From NCBI GenBank assembly GCA_041391665.1, contig JAWKNO010000001.1:1240001-1304000 (forward strand): a stretch of DNA of 64,000 nt. The letters run 5' to 3'. Below the pieces are notes generated by a model, which searched no databases, had not been told where the DNA came from, and saw only the letters and a list, made by a program, of their open reading frames with translations. This document shows positions 50,101-58,720 of this stretch, piece by piece. A program made the translations under genes and the position numbers. Source of the DNA: Bacteroidia bacterium (GTDB lineage: Bacteria > Bacteroidota > Bacteroidia > J057). How positions within the stretch are numbered: position 1 is the stretch's first letter; each line of letters begins with the position of its first letter.

Positions 50101-50282
50101 GCTTCAATAATGGAGGAGTTGGCACCGGGGTAACTGGTTCTGATTGAAACAATTGGCGGGTCGATGCCAGGATATTCCCTGACACCCAGATACGTATATG
50201 CGATTACCCCAAAAAGAAGGATCATGAGGTTCATCACAATTGCCAGTACCGGGCGTTTGATGGATAAGGTTGAGATGGACAT
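47190..50282 (-). CDS. RND-family efflux permease (HAE1/AcrB type)
   Basis: 1030 residues, full length. First membrane helix in LSIKRPVLAIVMNLMILLFG, then VREYPGIDPPIVSIRTSYPG; two large periplasmic loops; helix 4 motif VLATGLVVDDGIVVTENIYK with the proton-relay Asp pair; second half QIGIIMLIGLVTKNGILIVE and EAATMRMRPIIMTTLATALG. It is a proton-driven drug or metabolite exporter in the inner membrane, working with the adaptor (50312-51379) and the TolC protein. The operon layout leaves 29 bases between adaptor and permease. Substrates cannot be told. Confidence 0.95.
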   Translation of the reverse strand: MSISTLSIKRPVLAIVMNLMILLFGVIAYTYLGVREYPGIDPPIVSIRTSYPGANSSIIEAEITEPLEKAINSVEGIRTVSSASNQGSSNITIEFNLDVEMEQAANDVRDKVSQAVSQLPKDIDGLPTVSKSDADSETIMAMTLESSDRSLLELGDYADNVIAPRFETVPGVSNVQIWGLKRYAMRIWMEPDRMASQGVTTQDVKAALDRENIELPSGKLQGDNTELTVKTIGRFRTEDDFNNLIVKTIGDKNIRLQDVGYAVLGPDNEESILRINNVPRVGVAIKPQPGSNYLEIAEEVKKRFNEINQDLPADFTFSMFLDYTVFISQAIEEVAETLMIAIILVVIIIFLFFRDWVIAIRPLIDIPVSLVGTFFIMWVFGFSINVLTLLAIVLATGLVVDDGIVVTENIYKKLEQGMSPVEAAVKGANEIIFAILSTSFTLAAVFLPVIFMDGFVGKLFREFGIVLASAVLISAFVSLTLTPMLNAYLVRKKDKPNRFYEKTEPFFRAMENSYHEGLGKFLAKRWVAFPIFAVIIAMIYFFGSSLKSELAPLDDRSVIRASMSTPEGSSYEFMDNYVQRAADMMMRDLPEAEGVMTYTAPGFAGSGAPNTAFSRITLVDPQERTRTQAELTNYLNSQFKKMPDGKAFATEQPTIAVNKRAGLPVQFVLQAPDFEVLREYVPRFLQEMEGDPAFTVFDTDLKFNKPELDITIDREKAKSMGVSVSDVAVTMQLAFAGQRFGYFQMNGRQYPVIGQFDRGNRDEPLDLKSLYVKNNQGTLIQLDNIVKTEEESSPPQLYHYNRFMSATISAGLAPGKTIGEGIEAMESIRDRLGDPRIRAELTGSSRDFQESSNSTLFSFLLALILVYLILAAQFESFIDPFVIMLTVPLAVAGAVFSLWLFDQTLNIFSQIGIIMLIGLVTKNGILIVEFANQLREKGMSVAEAAHEAATMRMRPIIMTTLATALGALPIALALGSAGESRMSMGIVVIGGLLFSLALTLYVIPAMYIYLARKKNYERMRDIDKIAAQIA

Positions 50283-50311
50283 GATATTTTCCGGGTATTC
50301 TTGTTTGTTGA

Positions 50312-51379
50312 TTATTTAATCAGTTCTTTCACAGTTACTGCCGAATTGGTTTTTACGGTCATCAAGCCGCTTACGATCACTGAGTCGCCCACGCTGATTC
50401 CGTCGAGAACCTGGACAGATTTTTCGTTTCGCAGACCCGTTTGTACGATTGCTTCTGTTGCTTTTCCCTCTTTCATCAGGTAGACTTTTTTCCCCTTCAG
50501 AATCGGTACAATGGCTTCAGAAGGAACCATGATAGATTTCTCAGATCCGAGGGGTACGGTTACCCTTACAAACATTCCCGGCAGCAATCTTCCATTTGTA
50601 TTGTTGTAAGATGCGCGAATCATAAGGGTACGGAGGTCTTCATCTACCCTTGGATCGACAGCCAGTACGGTTGCTTCGAATATATTTTCAGATCCATCGA
50701 TCGAAAAAGATACTTTCTGACCGTTTTGGATCATAGATGCATATTTTTCGGGAACGGGGAAATCGATTTTGACCGGGTTGGTCTGTATGATCTGTGCGAT
50801 GATCACAGCAGGAGTGATGTAGGCCCCTTCGCTGATATTTTTCAGGCCAATTCTTCCGCTGAAGGGTGCCCGGATAGCGGTCTTTGCCAGTTGTACCTGT
50901 AGCAATTCCTTATCAGCACTAAGGGTATTGACCTGGTTCATGGCAATGTCGTATTCCTCTTTGCTGATGGCGTTGATGTCCAGGAGTTTTTTCTGCCTGG
51001 CTTCAATCTGCTTGGCTAATTGTTCTTCGTAATCCAGCTTTTTCAACTGAGCGACCAGCTCATCGTCGTTGAGTTTGGCGATCAACTGACCTTTCTGCAC
51101 AAAACTCCCTTCTTTAAAGTAGAGTTTGATGAGCCTGCCGGAAACTTCGCTTTTAAGTTCTACCTCTTCGTTGGCGACAATGGTGCCTGAGGCATAAACG
51201 GTATTGTCCGTAACTTCCTCCTTCGCCAGATAGATATTGACAGGAATAGCACCAGCCGATGCGGAGGCCGTTCTTTGTTGTGAGGTAGGACTCTGGGGGG
51301 TTGAACTACTGGCAAAGAAGAGAAACTTTCCTGCAATCAGAAGTACAATTACGACCAGAATAATGATGAGAGGACGCAT
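50312..51379 (-). CDS. RND efflux periplasmic adaptor (membrane fusion protein)
   Basis: 355 residues. N-terminal anchor helix (PLIIILVVIVLLIAGKFLFF), then barrel-sandwich pieces NEEVELKSEVSGRLIKLYFK and TAIRAPFSGRIGLKNISEGA, a coiled-coil hairpin between them (~120-165), a beta-barrel (FPVPEKYASMIQNGQKVSF) and a membrane-proximal domain (MVPSEAIVPILKGKKVYLM). Links the permease to the outer-membrane duct. First gene of the operon. Confidence 0.93.
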   Translation of the reverse strand: MRPLIIILVVIVLLIAGKFLFFASSSTPQSPTSQQRTASASAGAIPVNIYLAKEEVTDNTVYASGTIVANEEVELKSEVSGRLIKLYFKEGSFVQKGQLIAKLNDDELVAQLKKLDYEEQLAKQIEARQKKLLDINAISKEEYDIAMNQVNTLSADKELLQVQLAKTAIRAPFSGRIGLKNISEGAYITPAVIIAQIIQTNPVKIDFPVPEKYASMIQNGQKVSFSIDGSENIFEATVLAVDPRVDEDLRTLMIRASYNNTNGRLLPGMFVRVTVPLGSEKSIMVPSEAIVPILKGKKVYLMKEGKATEAIVQTGLRNEKSVQVLDGISVGDSVIVSGLMTVKTNSAVTVKELIK

Positions 51380-51477
51380 GTTAAAGCAATAAATTTATAT
51401 AGCATGACAAGTTACATCATGTATGATAATTTAACTACTTTTTTGCCACTGCGTAACTTTTTTTGGGTTGCGAAATG

Positions 51478-52617
51478 CTATGCCACAAGCATTTTTCCCT
51501 CCAAAGGTGCCGGTGTTTCCCTGAAATCATACAGTTGATTTCTCAGTCTGGGGGTAAAACCCGCTCCGATGATCACCCGCTGAATTTCCTCAGCGCTCAG
51601 TCTGTAAGGAGCGCCGGCAGCGGAAACGACATTTTCTTCGATCATAATCGATCCCAGGTCATTGGCACCGCCATGAAGACAAAGCTGGGCAACTTCCGGG
51701 CCCACCGTCAGCCATGAAGCCTGAATATTTTCGATATTGGGAAGCATAATGCGGCTCAGGGCAATCATGCGCACATATTCGTCAGCACTTACCGTGTTGC
51801 GAATTCCTTTGACTCGGTTGAGGAGGGTTCCGTCGTCCTGATATGGCCAGGGGATGAAGGCTTTGAAGCCGTTTTGTCCTTCAGGTTTTTCTGATTGCAC
51901 TTCTCTGATCCAGATCAGGTGTTCAAACCGCTCTTCGATCGTTTCGATATGGCCAAACATCATGGTCGCGCTGGTCGTAAGGCCCAGTTGGTGTGCTTCA
52001 CGCATTACATCGAGCCATTCTTTACCACTACATTTTCCGTTGGAAATGATGCGACGCACCCTGTCGTTGAGGATTTCTGCTCCTGCCCCGGGCATAGAGT
52101 CCATTCCTGCCGCCATCAGGCGGGTAAGCGTCTCCCGGTAAGTCAGTCCGGAGAGTTGGGATATATGTACAATCTCGGGTGGCCCGAGTGTGTGGAGGCG
52201 GAGATTGGGAAACCAGGTCTTCAGTTTGCGGAAAGTATCTTCATAAAACTCCACACCGAGGTCGGGATGGTGGCCTCCCTGAAGGAGAAACTGATCTCCG
52301 CCAAGGGCGAAGGTTTCTTCGGCTTTTATCTTATAGGTCTCGTCGTCCGTGATATAGGCTTTATGGGCGTATTTCTCAGTCGGGGGAACAAAAAAGTTGC
52401 AAAATTTGCAGTTGGCGACACATACGTTTGTCGTATTGACATTCCGGTCGATCTGCCAGGTGACGATGCCCAAAGTATCTTTTTTGTGCACCTTCCGCAT
52501 TTCGTTTGCCGTGTACATCAGATCGGCAGTTTCGGCGTTGTGGTGCAGATATAATCCCTCCTCCTGTGTCAGGAATTCAAAATTGAGGGCTTTTTTCAAT
52601 AGGTCGTTGGTGTTCAT
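51478..52617 (-). CDS. mqnC: Cyclic dehypoxanthinyl futalosine synthase (radical SAM)
   Basis: 379 residues. Radical SAM cluster motif CVANCKFCNF (C-x3-C-x2-C, ~66-73), and MqnC-type signatures LLQGGHHPDLGVEFYE, LGPPEIVHI, GMDSMPGAGAEIL, TSATMMFGHIE and SWLTVGPEVAQ. It converts dehypoxanthine futalosine to the cyclic form in the futalosine route to menaquinone, in the cytoplasm. MqnE and CofH are relatives; GGHHPDLG with DSMPGAGAE points to MqnC. Separate from the efflux operon by 98 bases, same strand. Implies the organism makes menaquinone by this route. Confidence 0.88.
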   Translation of the reverse strand: MNTNDLLKKALNFEFLTQEEGLYLHHNAETADLMYTANEMRKVHKKDTLGIVTWQIDRNVNTTNVCVANCKFCNFFVPPTEKYAHKAYITDDETYKIKAEETFALGGDQFLLQGGHHPDLGVEFYEDTFRKLKTWFPNLRLHTLGPPEIVHISQLSGLTYRETLTRLMAAGMDSMPGAGAEILNDRVRRIISNGKCSGKEWLDVMREAHQLGLTTSATMMFGHIETIEERFEHLIWIREVQSEKPEGQNGFKAFIPWPYQDDGTLLNRVKGIRNTVSADEYVRMIALSRIMLPNIENIQASWLTVGPEVAQLCLHGGANDLGSIMIEENVVSAAGAPYRLSAEEIQRVIIGAGFTPRLRNQLYDFRETPAPLEGKMLVA

Positions 52618-52685
52618 CTTTTTTTACCTTAACTCCGACAAAGGTACAAAAGTTTCAGAAAAAAGTGAAAGGTATTCCATTTCCT

Positions 52686-53990
52686 TTACGGACAATCTGC
52701 CGGAGCAGGGTTGCGGCTGATACGGGCATCCATAAATGTACTGCGCCCTGCAATGTAAAAGATATTGTCTGTGTCGAGTTTAATGCCATAGAGTATATCG
52801 CCGGGTCCGGCCTGAAAGGAAACAATGCCCATGTCAGGGCAGTTGCCGGTTTTTATCACGGCATTCGCCCACCCACCTGAAAATGCGCCTAAAAATTGGG
52901 AGCCGAGATAACAGATTCCCTGTAATACATTGATTTTTGGTGTGGTAGTAGCTTTTCCTGAGCAAACCTGAAGGGCAATTTGTCCGTCGCTTTTGCGGCA
53001 GAGTTGTGGTTTTACAAGGGTAGATGCTGTAAAGTTAATGCCTCCGCACAGGTTGATCATTCCCGCTGCTTTGACATCAAAACCTGCAGGGGTATAGCTA
53101 ATACCGACACCATTTATGCTTACCCGTGGATCAGTTCCTGTCGCTTGTGCAATCGCGCTTCTTCTTACGGCCATACTCAGCAGGCTGGTATCAAGCGAAA
53201 CGCCCCAGTCGGCGTCGGGAAAATGGCTCAGCGAAACCTGTGGGTCAAAGATGCCCGGCGTGCCGACGTCAAACCGCAACCCGACTTTCAGTTCGAGGTC
53301 AGAACCTAAAACGACGCCCGTAATCTGTACGGGCGAACCTGCAAGGCCTGCGGCCATATTCAGCAGGCCATCGGCCTGCACAACAATGGGTTTTGCGGTT
53401 TCCATACTTTTATATACAGAAGTAAGTACCTGCCCGTCAATCATATCATAATTAGCAGCTCCGCAGGCGACCGGTGCCTGGTTGATGCGGCTGAAAAGCT
53501 CATAAAAGGCGAAGCGCAACAGGAGGCCGTTGTTGTTGGTACAATTGCCATTAGGGCAAAGCAGGGCGTGGCGACGGTTGGAATCTGGTTCGGTGGCAGG
53601 GGTAATCAGGTAGGGAATCAGTTGCAGTTTGAGTTCGTATGAACGCTGAAGTGACACGAGCGAGTCGCCGTTTCCCCTCATCCAGGGGCTGATAACCACA
53701 TTCAGCAGGTGAAGGGGAGCGCCTTGTGCGTCGGTTTCCTGCGAAAGTCGTACGGTGCCAATTTCTACCCCGCTGGAAGCGGTAGTGGGCGCATCCATCA
53801 TAGCGCGAACCCGCTCGCGAAGGTAGCCCTGGCTGAGTTCGATATTAAGGCTGGAAGTGGGTACAGGTACGGCGGGCGTGCCGTAACCGGGGTCGGCGGG
53901 AGCAGGCGGGCAGGCAGGGCCGGGGAGGGTCTCACAGGCGCAGCAGACCGCAACAATCACAACGAGGAGCAGCCATTTCAGGGAAGACAT
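52686..53990 (-). CDS. Predicted lipoprotein of unknown function
   Basis: 434 residues from ATG 53990, chosen because it gives a lipoprotein signal (MSSLKWLLLVVIVAVCCACE, lipobox near VCCAC). The mature protein begins with a Pro-rich linker (LPGPACPPAPADPG) and then a beta-rich body with several Cys (RHALLCPNGNCTNNNG; INLCGGINF; LQVCSGKATT; VLQGICYLG; TGNCPDMGIV), which may form disulfides. Probably outer-membrane anchored. No family recognised. Same strand as mqnC, 68 bases upstream of it, perhaps independent. Confidence 0.75.
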   Translation of the reverse strand: MSSLKWLLLVVIVAVCCACETLPGPACPPAPADPGYGTPAVPVPTSSLNIELSQGYLRERVRAMMDAPTTASSGVEIGTVRLSQETDAQGAPLHLLNVVISPWMRGNGDSLVSLQRSYELKLQLIPYLITPATEPDSNRRHALLCPNGNCTNNNGLLLRFAFYELFSRINQAPVACGAANYDMIDGQVLTSVYKSMETAKPIVVQADGLLNMAAGLAGSPVQITGVVLGSDLELKVGLRFDVGTPGIFDPQVSLSHFPDADWGVSLDTSLLSMAVRRSAIAQATGTDPRVSINGVGISYTPAGFDVKAAGMINLCGGINFTASTLVKPQLCRKSDGQIALQVCSGKATTTPKINVLQGICYLGSQFLGAFSGGWANAVIKTGNCPDMGIVSFQAGPGDILYGIKLDTDNIFYIAGRSTFMDARISRNPAPADCP

Positions 53991-54159
53991 GTGCGTGAGA
54001 TTATAGGTGGAAAACCATAGTGAATGTATGGGGTTGGCAGGTGATTTCCTAGTGGTGATGGGAAGTGTAAAGATGGGAATATGGAAGGGCATGTTTTGTG
54101 GTGGTTGGTGTCTTTGCCTTTGGCTAAAGACCTGGCAACCTGTTTGGTTGAATAGGGCC

Positions 54160-54180
54160 TAAATTTGTACCCGGTACAAA
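54160..54180 (+). promoter_or_regulatory. -7 box with overlapping perfect palindrome in the divergent spacer
   Basis: The 357-base gap 53991-54347 separates the lipoprotein gene (-) from the pullulanase-type gene (+). It holds TAAATTTG (54160-54167, a TAnnTTTG box) overlapping TTTGTACC-C-GGTACAAA (54164-54180), a perfect 8-1-8 palindrome. This is what an operator at a start site would look like, ~170 bases before the glycosidase ATG. Nothing else was recognised in the gap. Confidence 0.45.
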
Positions 54181-54347
54181 CAATAATGATGTCATTTTCA
54201 CCCTTCTGGCATACCGACAGTATTCACCAAAAAACATATATTGCAGAATAAAAAAGAAATATAGTAAGTGGTCAAACCATATTACTTTTAACCCTAAGCA
54301 ATGTGGCGGCAGCGCTTCAGTATGCAAGTCAGAAGTTATAACCCCCT

Positions 54348-57050
54348 ATGAAACACTCCCTACTCTCCATTATCATTTGTTTCCCCCTCATCCTCTTCTC
54401 CCAGTCCTTTCCGGACTCCGCGGTGGCCATGGGGTACTATCAATCGGGCGATACGACGACTTTTGTTTTTAGTCCCAGGCTCTATGGGGTCGAATGGCCC
54501 GAAAGGGTAGGGGTGACCGGTAGCTTCCGAAGCTGGAGCCAGGATATGGACGATCCGCAGTGGCTGCTTAGAATCGGTGCAGATTCTCTTTGGATATTAA
54601 GGGTTTTCAACCCTAACTTCGACCCCGTTCCGCTGCGCGCGGAGTTTAAGTTTCGCATCAATGCGGGCGAATGGCTCCAGCCTCCGGCAAATACGCCCAA
54701 TGAAAAGGGTTCGAATCTCGTTTTTATGCAACACATGACACTTCCCGAACTTAAAGCAGAACTCCGTGCCTCCGGCAATATCTGGGCATCCGTAAAAGGC
54801 GCTTCACGTCCGCTGGACCCTGTGCAGTTTCGCCTCACTGACGCGCACAATCATATCATTCCTATCGCTACCGTTCTGCCCAATGAAGCAGATAATATGC
54901 TCATTATCCCGGCAGTACCTATTGATATCCGTCGTGTATACTACCTCGAAATTCCAGGCCAGCATCTCTCAGCATGGTGTAACTACGAGGGCTGGTTTCG
55001 CGAATTGTACTCCACCAAAGAACTCGGCGCCAATATCAGCGACGATAAAAGTAATACGGTTTTTCGCCTATTTGCTCCACGGGCAGAACAGGTCAAACTG
55101 TACCTCTATCGCGACCATTCAGATAAGGAAGCCTACCAGACTACAGATATGAAGGTAGACAAAAACGGTGTATGGGAAGCGGTATTCGAAGGGAACCTTG
55201 CCGGAGTATATTACGACTTTACCGTTCACGGTGCTTCTGACCCTGGCAACCATTTTTACGAAACCAACCCTGTCCATATCTCTGATCCTTACGCCCGGGT
55301 AAATGCCGAAGCATGGACTGGTCAATCATGGGGGAAAAGCCGGGTCTGGCCTCGCACCACACCTGCTACGCCGCTGAAAAATGGCCGCCCACCTATGCAG
55401 GATGTCATCGCATACGAAGTGCATGTACAGGACTTTACAGACCTGTTGCCCGTATCTGAAAACGAAAAGGGCACGCTGCCTGCTTTCTTCAAACCCGGAC
55501 TAAAAAACAGTAAAGGAGAGCCGGTAGGTTTTGACTATCTCGACAATCTGGGGATAAATGTGGTCCATCTGATGCCGGTTCAGGAATTTCTCAACTATCC
55601 CGATGACGATTGGCGCGCTTCTTTTGAAGACGATCCGTTTATGATTGCAGAAGGCATCAATCTGGAAAATTACCAGTGGGGATACCGCACCTCCCACGCC
55701 TTCGCCGTGGAGAGCCGCTATCGCCGTAAAGGCGACGAACACGGAGCGGAACGCGACCAGTTCCGCGATCTCGTTCAGGCCTTCCACGACAAGGATATGG
55801 CGGTCATCATTGATCTTGTGCCCAACCACTCCGCGGAGAATATGGACAAAATCAATTATTATTTCCACTGGAACGCCATCGACAAAATCTATCACTACCG
55901 TACCCGTAACCTCGACCATATCGGTGAATACGGCAACGAAATTAAGTTTGAAAATCGCCCTATGGTACAGCGCTGGCTCATCGATCAGTGCAAACATTTT
56001 ATTGAAGAGTTTGGCATCGACGGATTTCGTATTGACCTCGCCGGGCAGGTAGATCGCCAGACTTTGATCAAACTTCGCGAAGCTCTCGGCCCTGATATCA
56101 TCATCTACGGAGAGCCGTGGATTGGTTCTTTTGACCCTGAGTTTGAAGAAAATCCTTCCTGGGACTGGTATAAACACAATTCACCCATTACCTTTTTTCA
56201 GGACGAAACCCGCAACGCTTTCCATGGACCGACTTCCACGCCTACTGACAAAGGCAAAGACCGTGGGTATGCTGGCGCCAATTTTCACGAGAAAGAAAAC
56301 GCCAAGAAGGCCCTGGCCAACAAATTTGCCGATGATAAAACTCCTCTCAGTGGAATCGGCTACCTCGATATTCACGATAACTGGGCCATGGCTGACCGGT
56401 TTGCGCTGCGCGACTGGGACGGCCGATATGGGGTGGACGAAGAACGGTTTAAGATCGCAGCATTGTTGTTGTACACTTCCCTCGGACCGATCGTAACCCA
56501 CGGTGGCACGGAAATGATGCGCTCCAAAGGTTCCGCAGAACTAAAAGAAACGCTGAAAGTCACAAAAGCCGGAACCAAGGTATATCTCCACGGCAAACGC
56601 GACACCTATAATATGCGCAAAGCCAACCAGTTTGTCTGGGAGAATGTAGGTAAAACCAAAAAGGATAAAGGGAGTTTCTGCGACTACGATGGCATGTACA
56701 AGTTCTGGCGAGGATTAAATCAATTCCGCCTCAGCGAATATGGAAAAGTATTTCGGGTTGCAGAATCCGTTCCCGATGGTTACTACCGTTGGGTGGAAAC
56801 AGTCAACCCGTATCAATTGGGGTATATTGTTGACAATCGTGTATTTGTGCTGATCAATACCGGCAGCGAATTTCACGACTGGGATCACGTCGTATTGCCT
56901 GAGGGAAAATGGCGACTGATCGGCAACCTGAAAGGCGTGGATCATATTCACGGTGTCAAAGATGAAAAGGCAATGATGACGCTTGAAGGCGGAAAGCCCA
57001 TAAGCTTCCGGCTTTACGGCCCGGAATTCAAAATGTGGGTGCGGGATTAA
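54348..57050 (+). CDS. Secreted pullulanase-type GH13 alpha-glucan debranching enzyme
   Basis: 900 residues. Signal peptide MKHSLLSIIICFPLILFSQ; an N-terminal starch-binding-like beta domain (VTGSFRSWSQDMDDPQWLL, ~45-100); a CBM48/isoamylase N domain (TVFRLFAPRAEQVKLYLYRD, ~235-310); then the GH13 barrel: region I MAVIIDLVPNHSAENM (~485), region II IDGFRIDLAGQVD (nucleophile Asp ~562), region III IIYGEPWIG (acid Glu ~588) and region IV YLDIHDNWAM (~674). NYQWGYRTSHAF corresponds to the pullulanase YNWGYDP block. It cleaves alpha-1,6 branches of pullulan, starch or glycogen outside the cytoplasm. No T9SS tail, so probably periplasmic. The gene stands alone. Confidence 0.9.
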   Translation: MKHSLLSIIICFPLILFSQSFPDSAVAMGYYQSGDTTTFVFSPRLYGVEWPERVGVTGSFRSWSQDMDDPQWLLRIGADSLWILRVFNPNFDPVPLRAEFKFRINAGEWLQPPANTPNEKGSNLVFMQHMTLPELKAELRASGNIWASVKGASRPLDPVQFRLTDAHNHIIPIATVLPNEADNMLIIPAVPIDIRRVYYLEIPGQHLSAWCNYEGWFRELYSTKELGANISDDKSNTVFRLFAPRAEQVKLYLYRDHSDKEAYQTTDMKVDKNGVWEAVFEGNLAGVYYDFTVHGASDPGNHFYETNPVHISDPYARVNAEAWTGQSWGKSRVWPRTTPATPLKNGRPPMQDVIAYEVHVQDFTDLLPVSENEKGTLPAFFKPGLKNSKGEPVGFDYLDNLGINVVHLMPVQEFLNYPDDDWRASFEDDPFMIAEGINLENYQWGYRTSHAFAVESRYRRKGDEHGAERDQFRDLVQAFHDKDMAVIIDLVPNHSAENMDKINYYFHWNAIDKIYHYRTRNLDHIGEYGNEIKFENRPMVQRWLIDQCKHFIEEFGIDGFRIDLAGQVDRQTLIKLREALGPDIIIYGEPWIGSFDPEFEENPSWDWYKHNSPITFFQDETRNAFHGPTSTPTDKGKDRGYAGANFHEKENAKKALANKFADDKTPLSGIGYLDIHDNWAMADRFALRDWDGRYGVDEERFKIAALLLYTSLGPIVTHGGTEMMRSKGSAELKETLKVTKAGTKVYLHGKRDTYNMRKANQFVWENVGKTKKDKGSFCDYDGMYKFWRGLNQFRLSEYGKVFRVAESVPDGYYRWVETVNPYQLGYIVDNRVFVLINTGSEFHDWDHVVLPEGKWRLIGNLKGVDHIHGVKDEKAMMTLEGGKPISFRLYGPEFKMWVRD

Positions 57051-57101
57051 TCAAAATTTCCCGTAACTTCTCTTTGTAATTCCGACCCATCAAAACTGAC
57101 T

Positions 57102-58706
57102 ATGAAAAACCCGCTGATTGTGTGTTTTTTTCTGCTAATGGGTTGCTTGCAGGCTTGGTCGCAAGCACCCGACTGGGCCTGGGCAAAAGCCCTTCCGGGT
57201 GGAACGGCAGACCGCGGTCAGGACATTGCCACTGACCGGTGGGGGAATGTCTATCTCACCGGAGCTTTTGGAAGTTCACTGACTCTGGGTGGGCAAACCC
57301 TTTGGGCAAACGGTTTTGATGATGTCTTTCTGGTCAAACTGGATCCGGCAGGAAATGTCATTTGGGCGAGAACCTTAGGCACTCAGGGTTATGACGAAGG
57401 TCGTGGGGTAGGGGTGGACACCTTTGGCAATGTGTATATTGCAGGGTCGCTTGATCTGGAAATGGCTTTTATCGCAAAATACGATTCAGCCGGAAACCTC
57501 AAATGGCAGCAATCCCCGCCAGCAAATGGTACAGTTCGCTGTTATGACCTTGCAGTGGATCCTGTGGGAAATACCTGGATCACGGGAAATTACCTTTCAA
57601 GCGGATTGACTTTCGGGCCTGACATTTTACCTGCTACCAATGGCAACGGTGGGGTGTTTATCGCAAAATACGACAGCGCGGGAAATGCACGCTGGGGCAG
57701 AAGTGCCGACGGAACGGCCATCGACAAAGGTTGGGCCATTGCGGCAGGGCCTAAGGGCGATGTCTATGTCGCAGGGGATTATACGGGAATCTCCCTTACA
57801 TTTTTTGCCTCACCTGATACTACCATCTTTACACACGGGGCAATTGATATGTTTGTAGCCAGATATGACTCCCTCGGAGTACTTCATTGGGCACAGACCC
57901 TGGGAGGGAGAGGCAGCGACCAGCCCAATGGCATTGCAACAGATGTGTCAGGCAATTTCTACCTTACCGGTTCTTATCAGGATACCCTGCATCTGGATTC
58001 CCTAACACTTTTAAATGCAGGCGGGAGCAATATTTTTCTGGCAAAATTTGACACAACCGGCAAAGCCATCTGGGCAAATGCACCTGCCGGGCCAGGCCTG
58101 TGTTATGGAATGCGGGTGGATGTCGATATATGGGGACATGTATCTCTAACGGGTTATTTTAGCAGTACAACGCTTACCTTTGACACGACCACAACGCTGA
58201 TAAAAAATGGTTCGGGCAGTACCGCCAATACCGATATGTTTGTGGCCCTGTATGATACCACAGGCATCTTTCACTGGGCAAAAGGCGCAGGCGGAAATGG
58301 AACAGAATACGGCTATGGCGTAGCCGCAGACAGTAGCGGGGCGGTATATGTTACGGGTTCCTGCAATACGCTGAACTTTACCGCAGGCAATTTCCCGATT
58401 ACAACTACGGGTAGCTCAGATATTTTTGTGGCAAAAGTAGTGGAAAATACGACTGGATTGGGGGGATGGGAACCTGGCAATATGTTCAATGTTTATCCCA
58501 ATCCGACAAGTGGTTATATTGCTATAAACTTTCCGGCCAAAACCCGGAAGGTAAGCATTGTAAACACGTTGGGGCAGGTTGTCTGGCAAGAGAACACCAG
58601 TCAACAGAACTATGCCAGGGCAGAAGTTTCTGAAGCGGGACTATATATAGTGATGATTGACTGCGGGGATAAAACCTACAGCCGGAAGCTCGTAGTACAG
58701 AAGTAG
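57102..58706 (+). CDS. SBBP-repeat beta-propeller protein with T9SS sorting domain
   Basis: 534 residues. Signal peptide LIVCFFLLMGCLQAWSQ; about nine SBBP-type units of ~50 residues (e.g. DRGQDIATDRWGNVYLTGAF; NPQF-less forms such as SDQPNGIATDVSGNFYLTGS; EYGYGVAADSSGAVYVTGSC) expected to fold as a beta-propeller, and a C-terminal type A sorting domain (FNVYPNPTSGYIAINFP; AEVSEAGLYIVMIDCGDKTY). Exported by type IX secretion; binding partner unknown. It follows the pullulanase gene by 51 bases and may be co-transcribed, but the functional link is uncertain. Confidence 0.9.
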   Translation: MKNPLIVCFFLLMGCLQAWSQAPDWAWAKALPGGTADRGQDIATDRWGNVYLTGAFGSSLTLGGQTLWANGFDDVFLVKLDPAGNVIWARTLGTQGYDEGRGVGVDTFGNVYIAGSLDLEMAFIAKYDSAGNLKWQQSPPANGTVRCYDLAVDPVGNTWITGNYLSSGLTFGPDILPATNGNGGVFIAKYDSAGNARWGRSADGTAIDKGWAIAAGPKGDVYVAGDYTGISLTFFASPDTTIFTHGAIDMFVARYDSLGVLHWAQTLGGRGSDQPNGIATDVSGNFYLTGSYQDTLHLDSLTLLNAGGSNIFLAKFDTTGKAIWANAPAGPGLCYGMRVDVDIWGHVSLTGYFSSTTLTFDTTTTLIKNGSGSTANTDMFVALYDTTGIFHWAKGAGGNGTEYGYGVAADSSGAVYVTGSCNTLNFTAGNFPITTTGSSDIFVAKVVENTTGLGGWEPGNMFNVYPNPTSGYIAINFPAKTRKVSIVNTLGQVVWQENTSQQNYARAEVSEAGLYIVMIDCGDKTYSRKLVVQK

Positions 58707-58720
58707 CGGAATTACGCTAC
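58703..58720. terminator. Hairpin shared by two convergent stop codons
   Basis: GTAGCG, GAATTA loop, CGCTAC: perfect 6-bp arms between the SBBP gene and dnaN. The SBBP TAG (58704-58706) and the dnaN TAA (58712-58714) lie inside it. No T run follows. Compare 9235-9253. Confidence 0.35.

Noticed and set aside
54124..54327. Small - strand gene in the divergent spacer
   Set aside because: No family match, poor start context, and it overlaps the likely promoter and palindrome.
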